DNA of 64,000 bases from Metallyticus violacea. Its lineage: Eukaryota > Arthropoda > Insecta > Mantodea > Metallyticidae. Of this stretch, positions 23,800 through 34,984 are shown in pieces; position 1 is the stretch's first letter; each line of letters starts with the position of its first letter. Both the position numbers and the translations under genes were made by a program. The DNA is taken from positions 9,684,501-9,748,500 of the forward strand of contig CM060833.1 of NCBI GenBank assembly GCA_030762175.1, given 5' to 3'. The notes beneath the pieces were generated by a model, which made no database searches, was not told where the DNA came from, and saw only the letters and a program-made list of their open reading frames with translations.

Positions 23800-24280
23800 T
23801 ACATGAGCAGCGCCAACTCGCAGGTCGTTGGATATCAGGTTCAAAGCACTGGGCGTCCAGCAACCGCTCTTGAAGGCGTCACCAAACTCGTGTCTGATTT
23901 GATAATCAGGTGAATCACTTTTGATGAACTACAGAATGCAACAGGAGTGTCACGGAGAACCCTTCACACCTCATCCATGAGGACTTTGAAGATGAGAAAG
24001 GTGTGTGCGCAATGTGGTGCCCCATTCCCTCACTATTGCATAGAAACCGAAGTGTGTGGAGACTATGCCATCTATACAGCACGGGTCCAGCAGAGTTCTT
24101 CGAGCTTCTGGTCACTGTGGATCAGCTTCAAGCAGTTGACAATCTCTGGCGCCCAAAAATGGTTTAATATGCAAATACGGAAACTGTCAGAACAGTGGCA
24201 AAGGTGTATAGATATTGGACGGGAAAATTCGTTCTGTGGGAAAGAAGAGGAAAAAATCATGGTGCCAGTTCTTTTTGAGT
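23800..24280 (+). mobile_element. Mariner fragment, internally deleted
   Basis: The N-terminal part 'GVSRRTLHTSSMRTLKMRKV' is followed, after loss of the catalytic core, by the C-terminal 'WFNMQIRKLSEQWQRCIDIG' typical of SETMAR-like mariners. Confidence 0.58.
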
Positions 24281-24605
24281 GCGACATTGTTTATGCAGGA
24301 TTTCTGACATTTGTGGCGAATGACCTGTAAAGTCACTCGCGGATCATTCTTTGCTGTGGCTTTTATATGAGCGGTGTTTTCTTCTGTGTCTGCTGTTGCT
24401 GGACTCTTCGTATTTCAAAGCTGTTCTTCCTCGCATAAATTCTGTAAACATGTTGTTGACTTTTGTGCGTGAAAGAGCAGAGTGTGGAAAAGCTCTCTAT
24501 AATTTTTTCAGGCATTCTTGTTGGCTAAGACCGCACTTAATATCTTCAAAATTCATTGCACGAAAATGCTCTTGGGTGAACTCCATCTTAGAATACCAGA
24601 CAGCG
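24281..24605 (-). mobile_element. Mariner N-terminal fragment
   Basis: The minus strand opens 'MEFTQEHFRAMNFEDIKCGL', then 'SQQECLKKL' and 'NNMFTEFMRGRTAL': start codon, first helix-turn-helix and linker of a mariner transposase. It is head-to-head with the preceding plus-strand fragment. Confidence 0.68.
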
Positions 24606-25170
24606 AGCTCAAAACTACTTTCGCTATGGTTTACTAATCAATATTAAACCCTTGCTCGTATCTCTCATGTTTTCTTCAAATCCCAAAAATTAAATAGTGA
24701 GTCACGTAATTTTTGAAATTGCCTCAGACAGCCCCGATGTCTGTTGTCATACAAAGAAGTGAGAGTCTTATTCAACAAAGATCATGTTGTTTCCTTCCTT
24801 ACTAAGGCGAGCATTGTGTCTTCTTGAGAGGCATACGATTACCGTACTCTCTCTGGAATGGCCTTTCCGTGGCAACGATGGAATTCGATATCGAGTAATT
24901 CTTCACTGAAACCCACGCTGAGGTAGCGTTTAAGGCAGAGGTAGAGAGTTCTCTTGTATGTTTTATACGGGGTCTGTTCCACTAGTCCGTGCAAAAGAGA
25001 ATAAACAGAAAAAATCAAACTTATTCATTTATCCCAACCATTCCACAAAATGTGCGTTTATTTCGGCGAAAGCTCTTCATTTTATGCCAATTTCTTTTCT
25101 GTGTCCATTTCTTCTTGTTGGGAAACAAGCAGTAGCCCGAAGGAATCAAATCCGGATATTACTTGAGTTA
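24606..25170. other. No recognisable gene
   Basis: Unassigned; may contain the 5' UTR of the preceding minus-strand mariner. Confidence 0.3.
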
Positions 25171-25424
25171 TGTTTAACGTCCGTTTTTACTAATGAGGTA
25201 CCACAGGCGATGGACACTGATGATACATGAGATGAATGATATATTGGTAAAGGATTTTTTTAAGGGAAGGAAACGTTCCAGGCCTAAGGTTAGGGTACCT
25301 TCCCGGCATTTGTCATTTATGAGAATGAGGAAAACCCGGAAAAAACTGCAATCAGAGAGGACGGTCCTGGTCCTCAGACCTTCGCCCACGAGTTCACCCC
25401 TTAACGACCTCGGCCACTCGGAGA
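25171..25424 (-). mobile_element. SINE1 copy
   Basis: Minus-strand copy with all body blocks from 'GTTTAACGTCCGTTTTTAC' to the head 'CGACCTCGGCCACTC'. The B box is damaged. No clear target duplication. Confidence 0.85.
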
Positions 25425-25921
25425 GTAGGGGGGTATGACAAAGTATATCCTAATAATTCTGAGACCCAGTCGAAGCTGGCGCGTATTCATGACAGAACGG
25501 AACAGTTTTGCTCTCTAAATCAGAACCTTTCTCTTATTCGTGTCATTTAATTACTCCAGAAGCAAAGTAATATTCACCGGTTCTGGTTTTGCCTTTTTTA
25601 AAACGTTGAATTAAAATTACTGGGTGACAATCCTAAAACCCTGTCGTCATCACCTTTCCTGCTGAGCGGATTGTTTTCGACTTCTTCGGTTGCAACCCAC
25701 AGTTTCGATTGCTCTTTCATTTCTAGCAAATTCCTTCGTTCTCTTTCCTAGTGAATTGTTAGCAAACCCGGCACCCTTCTCGCCACTAGCTTTTTCATTT
25801 CAAATTGTGCAATAGATATTGTAATATATCTCATATTGAAAACGTATTGCGCATCCGAGTGTGATTAGTTGCAACCAGGTTGCATTTCACTCGAGCATCG
25901 CAATTAGCCTTTCAGCAAGTA
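25425..25921. other. No recognisable gene
   Basis: Unassigned spacer. Confidence 0.3.
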
Positions 25922-26310
25922 CGAGGATAGGTCCATAAGTTTCCGGCTCTCCGATAACGATTATCGCCTTCACAAAATCCTTATCTGGTGTCATACCTTA
26001 TCTGATATGTAAATAATTACAGCTGTAACTTCCGGTTTGCTGTGTGCACTTCAGATAAGGCTATGTGATTGCGACGTGTTCAAAATGGATTTTCGAGTTG
26101 TTATTAAGTTCTTCACAAAAGAAGGACTTACTCCAAATGAAATTAAACAGCGATTGGACGGTGTATATGGGGAAGCATTCCCCTCATATTCTACAGTAAA
26201 AGAATGAATCATTTTCGAATAGGTGGAGAAAGCATTGAAGACAAGAGCGTGCAGGTCGGCCCTTGGAGGTGCTCACTCCTGAAAACATCGATCGCTCTTG
26301 TGGAAGGAGT
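25922..26310 (+). mobile_element. Mariner mar-1, copy 3, 3' truncated
   Basis: Begins after TA with 'CGAGGATAGGTCCATAAGTT'. The best-preserved 5' end of the family: start codon at 26085 and 'MDFRVVIKFFTKEGLTPNEI' in one frame before decay. It breaks off in the GRP linker region at about 26310. Confidence 0.85.
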
Positions 26311-26424
26311 CTTGTATATTTTCTATTCTTGTTGTTAAGTTATTTGTGTTTTGGGATTGACTCCTGTTTGGGAGAATAAGACATTAGGCAGCATCTAGGA
26401 CTGGGAGAAATGTGTATTGTTGAT

Positions 26425-26475
26425 TGGCTGCCCCGTTTACGTAGCAACTCAGAAGGATGCGCCAGCCGGCGAGCA
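26425..26475 (+). promoter_or_regulatory. Possible promoter element cluster
   Basis: An inverted CCAAT box ('GATTGGCTG') lies 8 bp before 'GTTTACGTAGCAAC', which has an RFX-like half site (GCAAC) and a TACGTA core. The patch is richer in G+C than its surroundings. No downstream gene is recognised, so this is only a candidate. Confidence 0.2.
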
Positions 26476-26839
26476 TTGCCAATTTGTTAAAATATAATTT
26501 TGTATGCTTCTTTTAACTGCGTTATTGTTTTTAAATGTTACGTTTACTGATAAAGTGATTTAGATATTTGTTTTATAGTATGTAGGCACAAAAATAAAAC
26601 TTTTTGGATTGTTGAAGTATTACTTTAATTGCTATGGATTTACCTCCGACTATATTAAAGTTATTGGTGTGGTACTGTTTATAGCTTCAGTTTTCTATGG
26701 CGGCATGCCGGTGCATAAGTTTCATTTTTTAATTTAATTTAAATGACGTACAAACAGTGAATTGTTTAATGTGTTATTTATTGTATCTTTCGGCTGCATT
26801 CGTCTTCTTCTCACAAGGCTGTAGATTGAACTCGGGCTC
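26476..26839. other. No recognisable gene
   Basis: AT-rich, unassigned. Confidence 0.3.
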
Positions 26840-27010
26840 TGTAGGTATGAGTCTGTAGTTATGAATGGAATGAAATGATGATGCAAATGAACTTGGAGTC
26901 CTTAGCGCCTTACAGCTGTAGTGCGATCAGTGATGCTTTCCCCAGCGGCACGGGATTTCCCTATGAGCGAGCCGCCATTCGTTTCCCGTGCCGTGGAGGG
27001 GGTAGCAAGC
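26840..27010 (-). mobile_element. SINE3-like body fragment
   Basis: 'GGAATGAAATGATGATGCAAATGAACTTGG' region (26870-26900) resembles 59880-59925 next to a tRNA-like head there. The head is absent here. Confidence 0.3.
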
Positions 27011-27149
27011 CTGCTTGCATACTTGTTGACCTTGCTTACTGTTCCGGGTGTGTGCTATGTTGTTCCTTTATATATATTCTGTTATTTATGAGAACACCAT
27101 ACAACCCCCTTTTTCACGGAATTATCCGAAGGGAGGGTGGTCATTTATT

Positions 27150-27480
27150 TTTTTAATAGGACTATGCCACTTGCTCACACTGCGAATAATTCCATAAGAG
27201 CTATTCATAATGTGTTTCCACAAGACAGAGTTATTAGTAGGGATTTTTGGCCCCTCCGGCCCCCAAATTATCAGACTGTGATTATTATCTCTGGAGTAAA
27301 TTAAAAATACCGTGTACAAGACGAACTGCACACCATACAAGAACTCAAAGATAATATTCGTCAGGAAATTGTCTGGTTTTCTCAAAATGAACTACAGCGA
27401 GTGATGAATAATTTCTTAAAGAGATGCCAAAAATGTGCGAAGAATGAAGGCGGGCAGTTTGAACATCTCCTTTGATAATT
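27150..27480 (+). mobile_element. Mariner-like C-terminal fragment, mar-J copy 1
   Basis: Broken frame with 'ANNSIRAIHNVF'-like residues, 'RDFWPPRPPNYQTV' (decayed 'WPPRSPDLT.CDYY'), 'IQELKDNIRQE', and C-terminus 'NNFLKRCQKCAKNEGGQFEH'. The same sequence occurs at 63040-63450 (minus) and, as a short piece, at 61309-61357. Confidence 0.62.
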
Positions 27481-27539
27481 TGATAAGTAATGAGTCTCTT
27501 AAATCGGTTTGTGTATTGTTGTATGGCTGGTTTGTTTTA

Positions 27540-27745
27540 TTGTTCTATCCTCCCTCAAATCACCGTGACCCGACTGGCTGGCTAACTAATGGTGCGCTTG
27601 CCCATAGGTAAAACACCCCGGGAGAAAAAAACTGATAAAAACTTTACCCAGGCAGCTTGACTTGTTCGTGAATCGAACCCAGGACCTCCAGATTAGTAAT
27701 CACAAACGCTATCGTGGTCTGGTAGTAGTATGTGAATATATTATT
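27540..27745 (-). mobile_element. SINE3 copy (tRNA-like head)
   Basis: The minus strand reads 'GATTACTAATCTGGAGGTCC' followed by the B box 'GGGTTCGATTC', a tRNA-like anticodon/T-arm segment. It is similar to the head at 60000-60065. The body extends to about 27540. Confidence 0.45.
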
Positions 27746-27861
27746 CACTAATAAGATTTTCTCAATGAACACTTGTTTCCTGTAGGGACTACCGTGCGTA
27801 AAACCAGGGACGTAAGTCGCCCTGGAGCCAATGAGAAAAGAGCTGCACCACATTTTTTGAA

Positions 27862-27905
27862 GTGTTTAATGCCCTGTTTTTACTACTGAGACACCACAGG
27901 CGTTC
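27862..27905 (-). mobile_element. SINE1 3'-end fragment
   Basis: 'GTTTTTACTACTGAGACACC' and 'ACAGGCG' only; the rest of the element is missing. Confidence 0.65.
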
Positions 27906-28859
27906 TGCACCGCGTGGTTATAATTACGTTAGGGTAGAAGTAACAGGGAACAGATTACTGTCACGCACAAACTGCACAACTAAATCTGACGAGAGTATTA
28001 AACTGCCCTGACTTAGAATTTTGCTGTGGATCGAACACGAAAATTAAGTTCAGCTGTAAATATTTTTGTGGGACTTGAATTAAAGCAAAACGTAAACTTC
28101 TCTCTTGATTGACACTTGCGATTCGATTTATTTTCAGTGAAGGATAAATTGCGTTTCGATGCAATCGCTACTTTTCGAGGGGGGGGGACATTTGTGGACT
28201 GGACGGTTACTGCCGCGTGAGCATTTACAGGCTACAGCCGTCTATCGCATTTCATATCAAAACTTAATTTTGTCCAGAGGTAGGCGTTTTGCATTTTGAT
28301 TACTTGCTCTATATATCGCCTCGTGTATCATGCAGAACCAAACAAAAATGACCAACACACGAAGCAGTAATAGTTTGTTCTTAGCTTAACATGGAAAGAA
28401 GCTATGTACTGTGTCTCAAAGAAAAAGATTATTTATTCAATATCATATACATCCTGAGAGAGGAAAAAATACAAAATGTGGGGGGGGGGGGTGAATCTTA
28501 ACCTATCCAGATCTTATACTGTAATTTTTATAAGCCAATAAGCCATACGTCATGGCAACCCCCCCTTTTTTTTTATTCGAACAAGGGACAACACGAAAAA
28601 CCAAAGATATATGGTTGAAACCGTATGGAATGTACTTCCGAATGAAGTTACCAGATGGTGTATGTGTAGCTACGTATTTCAGCACGCCCCCAAGTCCAAT
28701 TGGTGGTCACGTCACCAAGAGTGTATGTGAAAATAGCATTTCACGGCGACAGGAATGCACCAAAATGCCACACAGAGCGACGAAAAACACTTGAGTGCGT
28801 GTGCACTGCCGTATTGAACAGAGGCGAGGTGGACAGAGGGCTTCAAAAGGGGCAGAATG
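27906..28859. other. No recognisable host gene
   Basis: Contains short G and C runs (28180, 28480, 28560). It may include the 5' region of the following mariner-like element. Confidence 0.3.
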
Positions 28860-29740
28860 TCAATTGCCGATCTGCCGCATACAAAGATGGGCGATGGTGA
28901 TGGAACGATACTTTCGCGATCGTAGGCACTGGACACTTGTGGAGTTAGAAGAGCAAATAGGAATTTCAGCAAAAACAGTACACCGCATTTTACGGGAGGA
29001 TCACGTTGAATCGCATCATTGCCGTTGATGAAAAGTGGGCAAGGGCATATGAACCAGAACTCAAGCGATAGTCCAGTGAATGGCTTCACCCTGAGTCAAC
29101 ACGCAAACACAAGTCATGGTCACTCTGAGTATGACAGTCAAGGTGTACTTGTGTGTCATCCAGTGCGTGAGGGATCCTATGAATGTCCAGTATTACAGGT
29201 GGTTTTTGGTGTCACCATTGCGTGGTGCTGTACACGTCAAACGGACAGAACTTTTGAACAACACTATAATTCTCCACTATAACGCGACAGCTCACACAGG
29301 CAACAGTGTCAAGGGTCTTTTACAGCAGGTGGGGATGAGAAGTTCTTCCACACCTTATCTCAGTCCCTGTGATTATGATCACATCCTCAAAGTAAAGCAG
29401 CCATTGCATGGGAAACGTTTTGTTAATAAATCGGACATTTCGACGCGAGGAGGCTCACGTTAGCAGCTCACGTGCAGCAGACGATATTCAGCGTCTTCCA
29501 CATCGCTGACAACGAACTGTAATGTACTTGGAGACTACTTAGAATGCTGCTAAACACCGCGGATTATGGATTTGCAACCCTGTGTATGTAGTTCTGTGTA
29601 ACGTTTGCTCATGCCATAATAAACCAACGTTGCCCGGTTGCCTGTGTTTTGTTTCTTCCCTACAAGGGCCACCCACATCCAGCCTTCCGTTGATGGCTCC
29701 ACCCGGCAGTAAATGCCATACACTTTCAAATATGTATCTT
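28860..29740 (+). mobile_element. Mariner-like fossil, mar-K copy 1
   Basis: 'FRDRRHWTLVELEEQIGISA' plus 'KTVHRILREDH' form a clear helix-turn-helix. Then come 'VDEKWARAYEPELKRQS' (first catalytic region), 'YNATAHTGNSVKGLLQQVG' (decayed second site) and 'YLSPCDYDHILKVKQPL' (third Asp in 'CDYD'), followed by 'LPHRWQR'. Frameshifts and stops break it. The 3' end region (29560-29740) recurs at 57285-57500. Confidence 0.7.
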
Positions 29741-30064
29741 AGATTTTAGAAAAATAATTTCCATATTTATGACTTGTACAACGTATTAATTAAAAATATA
29801 TAGTACATTATTTAGACAGTAAATTGCAAACACTTTCTCCATATTTTCTGGGAACAGATTGTACGATCTGTCAATGGAAAACTGCGCTCCACATTTAGTA
29901 CAAGAATACAGGTATATTTTGGCACATTAATTATTTGGGTATTATCGAAATCCGTTTTTTTTTAATCTTGATGACGTAAGCGAACCATTCATATTAGTAA
30001 TATATTTTTCATCATAATAATTTAATTTGTGTCTAGATAAATAGATACATTAACACGTTTATAC
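29741..30064. other. No recognisable gene
   Basis: AT-rich spacer. Confidence 0.3.
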
Positions 30065-30262
30065 TTAATTCTTTAGCTCTGTTGACAATATCTCAGTTCC
30101 CATACCGTAGTGCATTTGACAAGTGATTGCACGGTCTACATCTGTGTGTGTGTGCACAGAGATGGAGAGTACTTTGAAGGATTGTGAGGACAAGTTTTTG
30201 AATTCAGTCCTTAGCTTGAACTTTAAAGTAACACTTGCAAATGTTTTTGAATGTTCCTCATA
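30065..30262 (+). mobile_element. Mariner mar-2 3' fragment
   Basis: Aligns with 13704-13895 of mar-2. It includes 'ISQFPYRSAFDKWLHGLHLC'-like residues and 'TTGAACTTTAAAGT' near the terminus. Confidence 0.6.
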
Positions 30263-31374
30263 CAAAAACAAACCATAAATGAGTTAATACATGTAAATCT
30301 AACATACCACATTTTTATAAAACTTTCTATAATTCATCATTGATAGGGAAACATATTGCAAAGCATTATCGTGTTTGAATAAGGCAGAATAAAAAATGTT
30401 ATTTTTCTTAAAATGTACAACATAGAAGAATGTTTTTATATTATAATAAAAAGTATAAAAGTATTTCTCAAGTCATCTAATAGTTGTATAATGATCTGAA
30501 CTATTTCACAGTACAAAATAATGAAATACAAAATATGTGTTTGGTATTTTATTTTTAAAAACTTTAGAAATTAAGACGTATTTTTTATTTAAAAGTTTTT
30601 AAGTGATATTAGTGATATAAGGTGATGTTATTTCCTTGCGGTATGAGCTGAAACATATATATCAAATACTTCTTGTAGGAACTGACCCCAGACCTACAGT
30701 TCCATGAAACAAATATATGAGTCATGATGTCCAAAGCATGTAACCGCTGAGGCAGAAACTGCATTTAGAAAGTTTATTTTTGAAACACGGAAGAAAGGCA
30801 AAGTCTTCCATCAAACATGAGTGAAGCCAGACTTGTGCACATCTGGTAATGTCAGTCGTCTGTTCTTAAGTGCTCTATCTCCATGCCTATTTTTTGTAAA
30901 CTCTTAAAAAACAGGGCGTCAGCGAATCCACGGTGGGCGGTTAAATGTGCGTATCCTGCAAGCTGTTTGTGTCTAGTTGGGTGTAGCTTTTATTATTACA
31001 CATTGCTTAAATAATAATTGTAAAGTGAGATTTTGCTCTTAAAATTGGACTCCAAAATTGTTCACGCGCTTTTCTACTGTGCGTTCCATCCAGTCATCTG
31101 CTTACCACTAGCGCGGGTCGCGGTGGCTGCACCTGGCTTTATAGTGTAGTAAAATCCCCATGTATTAAACTCTCGTGCAAGCTTTATTACTGTGGGCACA
31201 TTTTAATAATGTTTTATGTTATAAAAGATCCACAAAAGTCGTTTGGTTTTTTGCAGTTGTGATGTTATGTTTCAATCACACGTCCAGTTTAAGTAACATA
31301 AAGAATAATAAAGTCATTGGTATCTGGGTATATATCTTCAGGGCGTGAACTTCAAAAATACTTAACAATCCAAA
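30263..31374. other. No recognisable gene
   Basis: AT-rich; a short G+C-richer patch (31080-31135) shares 'GGTGGCTGCACC'-like sequence with 56965-56985. No coding evidence. Confidence 0.3.
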
Positions 31375-31690
31375 TTATGGCCTTATTAATTAATTTTATG
31401 GCATTAATGTATGTTATTTAAACTAAATAACAAAATAAACACTGAAGTAAAATACATACTTAACTAAGTTAGGACTTTTTTTCCCCTTTCAAAATCACTT
31501 GAAAATAAATGTCTCTAGTGAAATTACTCTAGTTTTCAAAAGTAAGGGGAGCAAAATTAGAATTCTTGTAATTTATAAGTATTAAAAAAGAGAAACGATT
31601 AAACCACAAAAACGAATATATACTATTAATTAAATGAAATATATGACCACTGATAGACATATTCCATAATAGTACATTTGAAAATGGTAC
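31375..31690 (+). repeat. FB-family arm, partial copy
   Basis: Aligns with about 145-480 of the left arm ('TAGTGAAATTACTCTA', 'AATGAAATATATGACCAC'). The outermost end is missing. Confidence 0.55.
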
Positions 31691-31740
31691 ATGTTTTTAA
31701 TGTTTTTTTTTTATTGTGATAGAGAGCATAAAATATTAAG

Positions 31741-32110
31741 AAGCTGCATAAACTAAGCGAATTCCTCACCAAGGTGAATAACTTATAATAAAAATTAATT
31801 CAAATTTGACCTTAAATATGAATGAAATGAAATAAGTTATGGCATTAATGTGTGGTGTTAAAGAAACAAATTTAGAATTCTTGTAGTCTATAAGTATTAC
31901 AAAAGAGAAACCACGTTTTTAGAATTATATTAATCAGATTAAATCACATAATTAATGGTATACTATTAATTAAATGAAATATATGATCACTGATAAACAA
32001 TTAGGTTACTTCCTGTAGAAATAGTGCATAGTTAACGTACTGTTTGTTAATTGATCGTTATATGCCAAGTTTCATTGGGAAAATTGCGATCGCTATATAT
32101 ATTTATCGTC
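31741..32110 (+). repeat. FB-family arm with terminus, partial copy
   Basis: Starts 'AAGCTGCATAAACTAAGCGA', matching the left-arm terminus at 63. It repeats the inner sequence also present at 31375-31690, and ends in a subterminal motif unit ('ATATGCCAAGTTTCATTGGG') near 32050. Confidence 0.6.
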
Positions 32111-33061
32111 ATTTTTGGTGGTGCCTGGTAAGTAGATTTGAAGAAAAAAATTTTTAAAAATATTTTCATGAGTACAACCTCAATAGTTTACATTCCTTCG
32201 GAATGCGCTAAAATATGACTTGGTAGATGCACTTGGTTTTTATTTTTTGGAACCAGGAAGTGTTGGTATTCATCCTTTTTCATAACTTCCACAGAAAATA
32301 ACTGAAGTACAATTCGTATCACACAGGATTAAACCGCCTGGTTATACGTTTCACATAATCTAGCTAATATCATCTTGAAATGTGGCCTTAATTTATTTCC
32401 CCGGCAACGACTGACCTCTGTCAGACCCAGGTCGGCTCTAACAAAGGAAGGACCGTGAATTGTGATAAATCGACTGAAATCGGATCAGCGATAATGCTGC
32501 AGGGACCCGGTTCAGCTTAAGACGGGAGCAACTTGGAATCCTGCCGGAATAAAACCAACAGCATGAGATTTATCCGCCATCCCAAAACCCCTGGATGCTG
32601 CAAGTGATCAGTTTCTTAAGCAATCTATTTAACTTAGATGGAGCCTGTCAATGATCCAGTTCAATATCTGTACGGAACATGTACAATAACATAAACTATG
32701 ACGTTTAAAAATTATAAACTTCTGTTTATTGTATCTATAAATCAAAGGTCTTCCGTTAAGAGCATCGTGTATTTAAAAAGAAACAAATTGTATAAACGAA
32801 GCCTGTTTATTTATTACATTATTATGCTTTTGAAGAGAATATAAGAGAACACCTGTTAAGTGACCGCCAATTGTTGCGTTGCGCGTATGCGGGCCTTCCA
32901 ATTTTCAATGACACACAAACATAATATACATAATAGAATAACGCGCTTGTTATTGTTCCTGGGGTCACTGCTGTTTCTAGCTTGTTGGCATAAACATAAC
33001 CCATAAGAAATAATCTAGCGGCGTTAAAACTCATTATCTCGGGGGCCAGTTAACATCAACC
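32111..33061. other. No recognisable gene
   Basis: Some G+C-richer stretches (32400-32600), without a family I recognise. Confidence 0.3.
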
Positions 33062-33282
33062 CAGGGGCTAGCAGTCATTAAGGGCCAGATGGACCTTACC
33101 TCCCATGCCCACAAAGAAAACTTCATAATTATTTACCATTTTTATCTTCTATGGTCAAATTTCAACAACAAAACAAAAAAAAAATGAAAACAGCGATGTA
33201 TAACTGGTTAGTTCTTATCAGTATCTTACGCAATAAGCGCATCTCCTCTCTACTGTAGTAGCGATAGCATGCGGTTCCTCCG
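33062..33282 (-). repeat. Dispersed repeat R1, copy c (partial)
   Basis: The reverse complement matches the right third of R1 copy b ('GCATGCTATCGCTACTACAG', 'GCTTATTGCGTAAGATAC'). Confidence 0.6.
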
Positions 33283-33310
33283 CTAACATGAATTAGAGCT
33301 ATGATTGCTG

Positions 33311-33681
33311 GTGAAACCATTATCCATCTTGGGTGGGAGAATCTAGTGCACCCACCAGCATTCCAACCATCCGTTTATCAACTTTTAGTTTCTTTCGAAT
33401 ATGAATTTACTCGGAGGATGTAATTCCGGACCTTTGCCGATATGGAGACTACACTAGATGGATTTTCTAAACAAAATAATATCAAGGATCTTCTACTAAC
33501 GTGATAAAAGAACATGGTTTTCATTTTAAAGCGAAAAGCAAAAACCCATCTAGTGTAGTCTCCATATTGGCAAAGGTTCAGAATTGCATCCTTCCAGGTA
33601 ATAATGGAAAGAAACTAAACGGATGATGGAATGTTGGTGGGTGCACTAGATTCTCCCAACCAAGATGGATAATGGTTTCAC
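33311..33681. mobile_element. Foldback MITE (371 bp)
   Basis: Two arms of about 150 bp are inverse complements ('GTGAAACCATTATCCATCTT' at the left, its complement at the right), separated by about 70 bp. The inner arm ends share 'CATCTAGTGTAGTCTCCATAT'-like sequence. No coding capacity. The insertion-site duplication is not clear. A half copy lies at 18567-18660. Confidence 0.75.
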
Positions 33682-33690
33682 GAACAATCT

Positions 33691-33945
33691 GTCGGTCCTG
33701 GTGGTGTCCATACTTGCCATCTAAACTCAAGATCGCGGCTCATACCCGGCCAGGATCGATGGATATTTTCGGGCGTAAAAATCCTAAGTATGGCTTCCTT
33801 CGGAAGGGAAGTAAAGTTGTGGATCCCGTGTCGTACGTTTACGGCACGAAAAAGAACCTCAAGCCTGAAAGAAGAGGCCTCTGAGCAAAATTTGTCGGCC
33901 GTTTCACGCCCTGAATTGAATGGGACGCTGATGACCTTGAGATGT
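33691..33945 (+). mobile_element. SINE2 copy
   Basis: tRNA-like head with a damaged A box and a B box turned to 'GCTCATACCC'. The body has 'GATCGATGGAT', 'CTTCCTTCGGAAGGGAAGTA', 'GTCGTACGTTTACGGCACG', 'CTCTGAGCAAAATTTGTCGG' and 'GGACGCTGATGACC'. It lies 9 bp from the MITE. Confidence 0.82.
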
Positions 33946-34088
33946 ATGTGCTTTTGCATTATCATGTTACAGCAAATTGGCATTGATTGTTTGGCAAGCT
34001 GGTAGTAGATCCCTCCAAACACAGAACATAATCTTCTTTTGATGTAATAGTGGTTTTGATTGTTTGACTTCTGATCAATGATGAGCGT

Positions 34089-34369
34089 TTTTTTTAATAG
34101 TGTTTAACGCCCGTTTTTACTACTGGGGCACCACAGGCGGTGAACACTGATGACACATGAGATGAAATGATAAATTGGGAAAGGATTTTTTTAAGGAAGG
34201 AAACGTTCCAGGCCTAAGTTTAGGGTACCTCCCCGGCATTTGCCAGTTATGAGGACTGAGAAAAACCTGGAAAAAAACCCAGTCAGGGAGGACGGTCCTG
34301 GCGGGATTCGAACCCCAAACCTCACGCTCACAAGTCCGCGCCTTAACGACCTCGGCCACCCGTGGCGAT
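34089..34369 (-). mobile_element. SINE1 copy with 12-bp target duplication
   Basis: Complete minus-strand SINE1. 'AATGATGAGCGT' is present at 34077-34088 and 34370-34381. The head keeps the B box ('GGATTCGAACCCC' as complement) and A box. Confidence 0.94.
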
Positions 34370-34479
34370 AATGATGAGCGTGCTGGAGTATTGTAGAGGA
34401 TTATAATATTTTCTCACCTTCTGAGATGTCAACTCTTATGGAATCCAGTGACATAGGTAACATCTTTTTCCTAGCTGAT

Positions 34480-34870
34480 AGACATGAGATCTGCACTGAC
34501 GTTGAATTGCGGAGATACGTCCTCACAAGTATGGCTGTTGTTCGCCTCAGTAGTCGCTAAAATAATCTCTAGCCATTGTTTTTTGTTCGTGGTTCATTCT
34601 CAAGGGTTTCGCGTCTTCCTGGAACTTCTCAATATCATTCGTTCATTGACAGCATCAGCATCGAAAGCCTGGCATGTTTTCCGCGCAGCTGAAAGTTCGC
34701 TGGTCCCCAGTTTATACGCATAGAACTTACAAAATTGTGTAATCGTCTTCAGGGTGTTCGTGTTTGACGCTCTTCTCCTTGTACTGCTTAGCACCAGGGT
34801 TGCAGAAGTGCGGAAATGGTTTACAGTGGTCGCTTTTGTACCTGCAAAACATGATTCAATATACATCGGA
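34480..34870 (-). mobile_element. Mariner N-terminal fragment
   Basis: The minus strand reads 'TNTLKTITQFCKFYAYKLGT' and 'QAFDADAVNERM', the first helix-turn-helix region of SETMAR-type mariner transposases. The catalytic part is absent. Confidence 0.6.
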
Positions 34871-34984
34871 TCTCACAAACTTGCTGGTAAGCTTATTATG
34901 ACATCACGAAAGCACTGTTTCTGAGTACTATTCCACTATTCGTGCACAGCTGCCTCAATTTTCGTTATTACGTAATTTTTTACC

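Noticed and set aside
28712..29089. 125-codon minus-strand frame
   Set aside because: Antisense to the mar-K transposase fossil, whose plus-strand motifs (helix-turn-helix, 'CDYD') explain the region better.
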